Shown here piece by piece: positions 32,426 to 35,523 of a DNA stretch of 35,523 nucleotides. How positions within the stretch are numbered: position 1 is the stretch's first letter; every line of letters begins with the position of its first letter. Made by a program: the position numbers and the translations under genes. The DNA comes from Corynebacterium sp. Its GTDB lineage: Bacteria; Actinomycetota; Actinomycetes; Mycobacteriales; Mycobacteriaceae. The DNA lies in assembly GCF_030826625.1 (NCBI RefSeq), contig NZ_JAPJNQ010000014.1, positions 1-35,523 on the forward strand, in the 5' to 3' direction. Below the pieces are notes generated by a model. The model was not told the origin of the DNA. It saw nothing but the letters and a program-made list of their open reading frames with translations, and searched no databases.

Positions 32426-34102
32426 ATGAGCCTTGCACGTTTATTAACTTCCCTCGACAGCGCTGGTTACGGCGCCTACAAGAAACTGCACGGCAGCTAT
32501 GAGCTGGGCGAATACCGGCTGCGCATCGACAAGGTGCAGTCCGACCCGTTCGCGCCGCCGTCGCTAATACAGGTCGAGGTGCCCAACCCGATTCCGGCGG
32601 AGTTGGCTGGTGTCGCCGCGCGCGATTTTTTGACCCGTCGGGTCGCCCAGGCGTTTTCTCACGACCACGATTTGCACATTGACCAGCCAGGCCAGCAGGT
32701 ATTGGACCGCGCGAGCGTCGTGCTTGACGACGGTGGTGGCAGCGCTGGAGGGTCCGGCCGCAGTAGCGGCTCCGGCAGCGCTGGTGGTGGCAGCAGCTCT
32801 GACACCGCTACCCTGCGCATCGAGGTGCAACTACCGGCGAAAGGCCGCAGGATTCTGGGCCGCAAGGCGCGGGCTCTGCTGTGCGACGTGCTGCCCGCCG
32901 CGCTGGATCAGGCGCTCGATTTTCCCACCGCCGACCTGCGCGAGGCCGTCGTGCTGGAGCGCGACCAGAATTACCTGCGCGAACATCTTCCTGGCCGCGG
33001 GTTGATCGCTTTCGTCGGCGATGGCTCGTGTCTGCCGCGCGCTGCTGGCCACCGCGATACCCCGGCGAAGGATGCGGTGGAATTCCGCTCACCGGATTCG
33101 CTGCGCACCACCTTCCAGTTACCGTCGGGGCGCGAGGTCACCGGCATGGGCATTCCCGCTGGTGTCACGGTGATCGTCGGTGGTGGCTACCACGGAAAAT
33201 CCACCTTGCTGAAGGCCCTGGAACGCGGGGTCTACAACCACATCGCCGGTGATGGGCGCGAGTTCGCGATCACCGTCGATTCCGCCGCTGCCCTGCGCGC
33301 CGAAGATGGCCGCGCGATTACCGGCGTCGATATTTCGCAGTTCATTTCTAACTTGCCGGCACAAACGGACACCACCAGCTTTTCGACGGATAACGCCTCG
33401 GGTTCCACCTCCCAGGCCGCGGGACTGATGGAGGCGTTAGAGGCCGGGGCATCCACGCTGCTCATCGATGAGGACACCTCCGCCACGAACTTCATGATCC
33501 GCGACGAGCGCATGCGCGAGTTGATCCCCACGGAGAAAGAACCAATCACACCCTTGGTTGATCGTGTGCGCGGGCTGGCCGAGGTTGGCGTGTCGACGGT
33601 GCTGGTCGCCGGTGGTTCCGCGGCGTTTATTGATGTCGCCGACACCGTGATTCACATGGATTCCTACCACCCGTATGACATCACCCAGCGCGCTGCTGCG
33701 TTGGCGCGCGCCGTCGACAAGCAAGAGCCGTTCGAGTTGCCTGCGCGGCGGCCGTTGTCGGCGAAGCGTTTCCAGGCGAAAAAGCCACCGCAGGCGAAGG
33801 GTGCGGGCATCCGCGTCGGCAAGGGTTTTATTGATTTGTCGGCGTTATCGCAGTTAGTTGATGTTTCACAGACTCGGGCGATCGCCGCGATTTTGGGGCA
33901 GTTGAGCAGCCAACACGGCGAGATTGAGATGCTTGTCGACGAGATGTTGGAGCAGGTCAAGCACGGTGGCATTGATGCTGTATCGCGGTTTTCTGGTGGC
34001 AAGCGCGGCTCCAGGTCAGCCGCGCCCGGCAAGCACCCGGGCCGCTTAGCGCTGCCACGCAAGTTGGAGATCATGGCGGCGATTAACCGCGCCCGGAAAT
34101 AG
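32426..34102 (+). CDS. Predicted ATPase of the ABC class (PF09818-like)
   Basis: A soluble protein of 558 residues from the ATG at 32426; the open frame upstream runs antisense through the MFS gene and is rejected. It contains a flexible Gly/Ser-rich linker at about 103-130, then an ATPase core with a Walker A-like GGGYHGKSTLL (lysine K258). A Walker B-like LLIDEDTSATNFM follows, with RDERMRELI just after. A late VLVAGGSAAFIDVAD segment completes the core. The order matches the ABC-ATPase (DUF2791-type) family of unknown function found in many bacteria. No membrane partner lies beside it. Confidence 0.85.
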   Translation: MSLARLLTSLDSAGYGAYKKLHGSYELGEYRLRIDKVQSDPFAPPSLIQVEVPNPIPAELAGVAARDFLTRRVAQAFSHDHDLHIDQPGQQVLDRASVVLDDGGGSAGGSGRSSGSGSAGGGSSSDTATLRIEVQLPAKGRRILGRKARALLCDVLPAALDQALDFPTADLREAVVLERDQNYLREHLPGRGLIAFVGDGSCLPRAAGHRDTPAKDAVEFRSPDSLRTTFQLPSGREVTGMGIPAGVTVIVGGGYHGKSTLLKALERGVYNHIAGDGREFAITVDSAAALRAEDGRAITGVDISQFISNLPAQTDTTSFSTDNASGSTSQAAGLMEALEAGASTLLIDEDTSATNFMIRDERMRELIPTEKEPITPLVDRVRGLAEVGVSTVLVAGGSAAFIDVADTVIHMDSYHPYDITQRAAALARAVDKQEPFELPARRPLSAKRFQAKKPPQAKGAGIRVGKGFIDLSALSQLVDVSQTRAIAAILGQLSSQHGEIEMLVDEMLEQVKHGGIDAVSRFSGGKRGSRSAAPGKHPGRLALPRKLEIMAAINRARK

Positions 34103-34111
34103 GGAAGTTCG

Positions 34112-34151
34112 GTCGGTGTCCGCGAAATCATGTCGGCGTCCGCGAGATCAT
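34112..34151 (+). repeat. 20-bp imperfect tandem repeat
   Basis: GTCGGTGTCCGCGAAATCAT at 34112-34131 is repeated at 34132-34151 with two changes, just after the ATPase stop. Confidence 0.85.
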
Positions 34152-34271
34152 TCGGCCATCCATTCGGTTAATACGAACATGTAGGCGGATATCTTTATCT
34201 CACCTGCCAGACCAAGCACCCCGGCTAACCAGGTTCCATGCGTTCCTGCCCCGATTTTTATGGGCACTAAA

Positions 34272-34302
34272 TTGTTCGAAAATTGTTGCGCTTAGACATA
34301 AT
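34272..34302 (+). promoter_or_regulatory. Promoter of the HNH gene with TGTTCGA repeats
   Basis: TTGTTC (34272-34277) and CATAAT (34297-34302) form a -35/-10 pair 19 bases apart. Three TGTTCGA copies (34273-34279, 34302-34308, 34338-34344) overlap or follow it. TGTTCGA is one arm of the actinobacterial LexA (SOS) box. No complete palindromic box is present; the best partial match is at 34293-34308. Confidence 0.45.
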
Positions 34303-34364
34303 GTTCGATAAACTGCTGTCATAGCAATTAGCAATACTGTTCGACAGCATTCGGGGAGGAACTC

Positions 34365-35523
34365 ATGGCGGAAGGCAACCAACGGGATGAAAAGCCCAAC
34401 GATGGTAACGATGGTGCGGCCACTTCCAACGATTCCACCGGCCCCAATTCCGTGTCCGTACCTGATTCCGCGTCCGTACCTGATTCCGCCCAGTTTCCCG
34501 ACGCATATTTCACGCACTGCAGCCCACATGACGAGCACGCGCAAGCAATGCTGACGCTGCGTCGTCAAGAGTATTATGCCTGGAAATCCGTCATAGATTT
34601 TGATCACGACGATTATGAAATGATGCTCCAAAAGCTCATGAAAATCAGTGGGCTAGCGCAGCACAAAACGTCGGACATCATCGGTGCGTTTTATCGCATG
34701 AGCGACCTGCCACAACTGCGTGAATTAGCAACGTCGATGTGGCATATCGACCTCGATCGCTGGATCACAATTGATCGTGCCATGACGAAAGCGGGAAACG
34801 TCAATGCGCATCTGTTTTCGGTCATTGACAAGCTGCTGGTAGATCTCCTCACGCCCAGCAAACCTGCGCAACAAATGCCATCGAGAAGAACTATCGCCAA
34901 CCGCATTGACCGCGAAATTGAAGCCGAAGACGCTTCCGTCCGCGAGCACAAGAGAAAATCGTGGTCCCGGAAAAATTATGAGGTCAATGACATTCCACCT
35001 ACCGCTCGCAATGACGACGACAGCCACGAATTTCGTTTTGATACCGACGCGGCAACCGCCGTGAATATCGATGCGCACATTCACGAGCACGCGAAACAGG
35101 CCGGCATCTCGCTCCGAGACGCCGCCGTGGAATTGCTGCTGGGCAAGGCTAGCACCACGGTGATGCTGAATTGCTACCGGGCAAACGATATCGACAATGC
35201 ACCATTATTCGTCTCGACCGGCACCGGTGCTGGCTTGACGACGCTTTTCGGCGCAGCGGCTGACAAACTCACAGCGCAGGCACGCAAGCACCATGACATG
35301 GACGATGCCTTGCGCAGCGAAGTCGCAGGATATGCCACTACCCCGACGATGCGTTCCGCTGTCACCGGCCGGGATGGGCACTGCCGCTACCCAGGCTGCA
35401 CCAAACCGGCGACCACCTGCCAGATGGACCACGTCGTCGAATACGACAAGGGCGGGGCTACCTCGCCAACCAATCTCATCGCGCTGTGCCAGCACCATCA
35501 CAACATCAAAACTGACAAACGTG
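34365..35523 (+). CDS. HNH nuclease of the DUF222/13E12 type, cut by the right edge
   Basis: A predicted DNA nuclease; at least 386 residues are visible and the end lies outside. A disordered acidic start carries an 18-bp in-frame duplication (SVPDSA twice). A long helical DUF222-type region follows (about 60-320). Then comes an HNH domain: DGHCRYPGCTKP, DHVVEYDKGG with catalytic H356, and the start of LIALCQHHHNIK. The paired cysteines fit a zinc-stabilised HNH. The ATG has an excellent GGGGAGG ribosome site. Such genes are multicopy in actinobacteria and often behave as mobile, DNA-damage-linked elements; any role here is inferred. Confidence 0.92.
   Translation, partial: MAEGNQRDEKPNDGNDGAATSNDSTGPNSVSVPDSASVPDSAQFPDAYFTHCSPHDEHAQAMLTLRRQEYYAWKSVIDFDHDDYEMMLQKLMKISGLAQHKTSDIIGAFYRMSDLPQLRELATSMWHIDLDRWITIDRAMTKAGNVNAHLFSVIDKLLVDLLTPSKPAQQMPSRRTIANRIDREIEAEDASVREHKRKSWSRKNYEVNDIPPTARNDDDSHEFRFDTDAATAVNIDAHIHEHAKQAGISLRDAAVELLLGKASTTVMLNCYRANDIDNAPLFVSTGTGAGLTTLFGAAADKLTAQARKHHDMDDALRSEVAGYATTPTMRSAVTGRDGHCRYPGCTKPATTCQMDHVVEYDKGGATSPTNLIALCQHHHNIKTDKR
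34454..34489 (+). repeat. 18-bp in-frame duplication in the HNH gene
   Basis: GTCCGTACCTGATTCCGC occurs twice head to tail (34454-34471 and 34472-34489) in the disordered N-terminal region. Confidence 0.95.

Overview
The window is a chromosomal segment of a Corynebacterium, or a very close relative in the Mycobacteriales. The evidence is the gene set and its order: clpB, a GltS-type carrier, a flavohaemoprotein, an ald-type aldehyde dehydrogenase, then hspR-dnaJ-grpE-dnaK, and later alaT. Further support comes from HspR operators (HAIR) and SigH-type promoters in front of clpB and dnaK, several apparently leaderless genes, and an EspC-like/DUF1023 pair. The species cannot be named from the sequence alone. 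No rRNA, tRNA, CRISPR array or insertion sequence was recognised.

Layout. Bases 1-4,641 hold the 5' part of clpB (minus strand), a glutamate-symporter-type carrier, an atypical flavohaemoprotein and a small membrane protein. Bases 4,650-7,691 form an AT-richer cassette: an unlisted 31-codon cationic peptide gene, translationally coupled to a large bacteriocin-associated-type membrane protein and followed by its ABC ATPase. Bases 7,696-10,244 carry a nitrilase-family amidase, an inverted pair of perfect DnaA boxes, and the EspC-like/DUF1023 hydrolase pair. Bases 10,265-16,500 hold ald and the dnaK-grpE-dnaJ-hspR operon, which ends in a strong terminator. Bases 16,684-20,712 hold a small membrane protein and the bifunctional proline catabolism gene putA with its terminator. 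Bases 20,785-26,762 carry an AI-2E-family permease, a nucleoside hydrolase, a TM2 protein and a complete ECF transporter (S, T and a fused double ATPase). Bases 26,633-29,413 hold a DUF2335 membrane protein with a doubtful reading-frame start, a DUF1707 protein and alaT. Bases 29,397-30,729 hold two paralogous membrane proteins of unknown function. The right end carries an MFS carrier, an ABC-class ATPase and a 13E12/DUF222-type HNH nuclease cut by the window edge.

How the genes work together. HspR (12,024-12,485) should repress both dnaK and clpB through paired HAIR sites, and each of these promoters also shows a SigH-like GGAA-N19-GTT arrangement, so the chaperone system is wired as one regulon inside the window. 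The ECF transporter sits close to a nucleoside hydrolase, which makes nucleoside or base salvage a reasonable but unproven guess for its substrate.

The two observations most worth pursuing are: (1) the tiny amphipathic peptide plus permease plus ABC ATPase cassette, which looks like an undescribed peptide export/immunity unit; and (2) a 12-base word, GCTTGCCGACGA, that occurs six times exactly (its 9-base core CTTGCCGAC 17 times) in coding, antisense and intergenic contexts.
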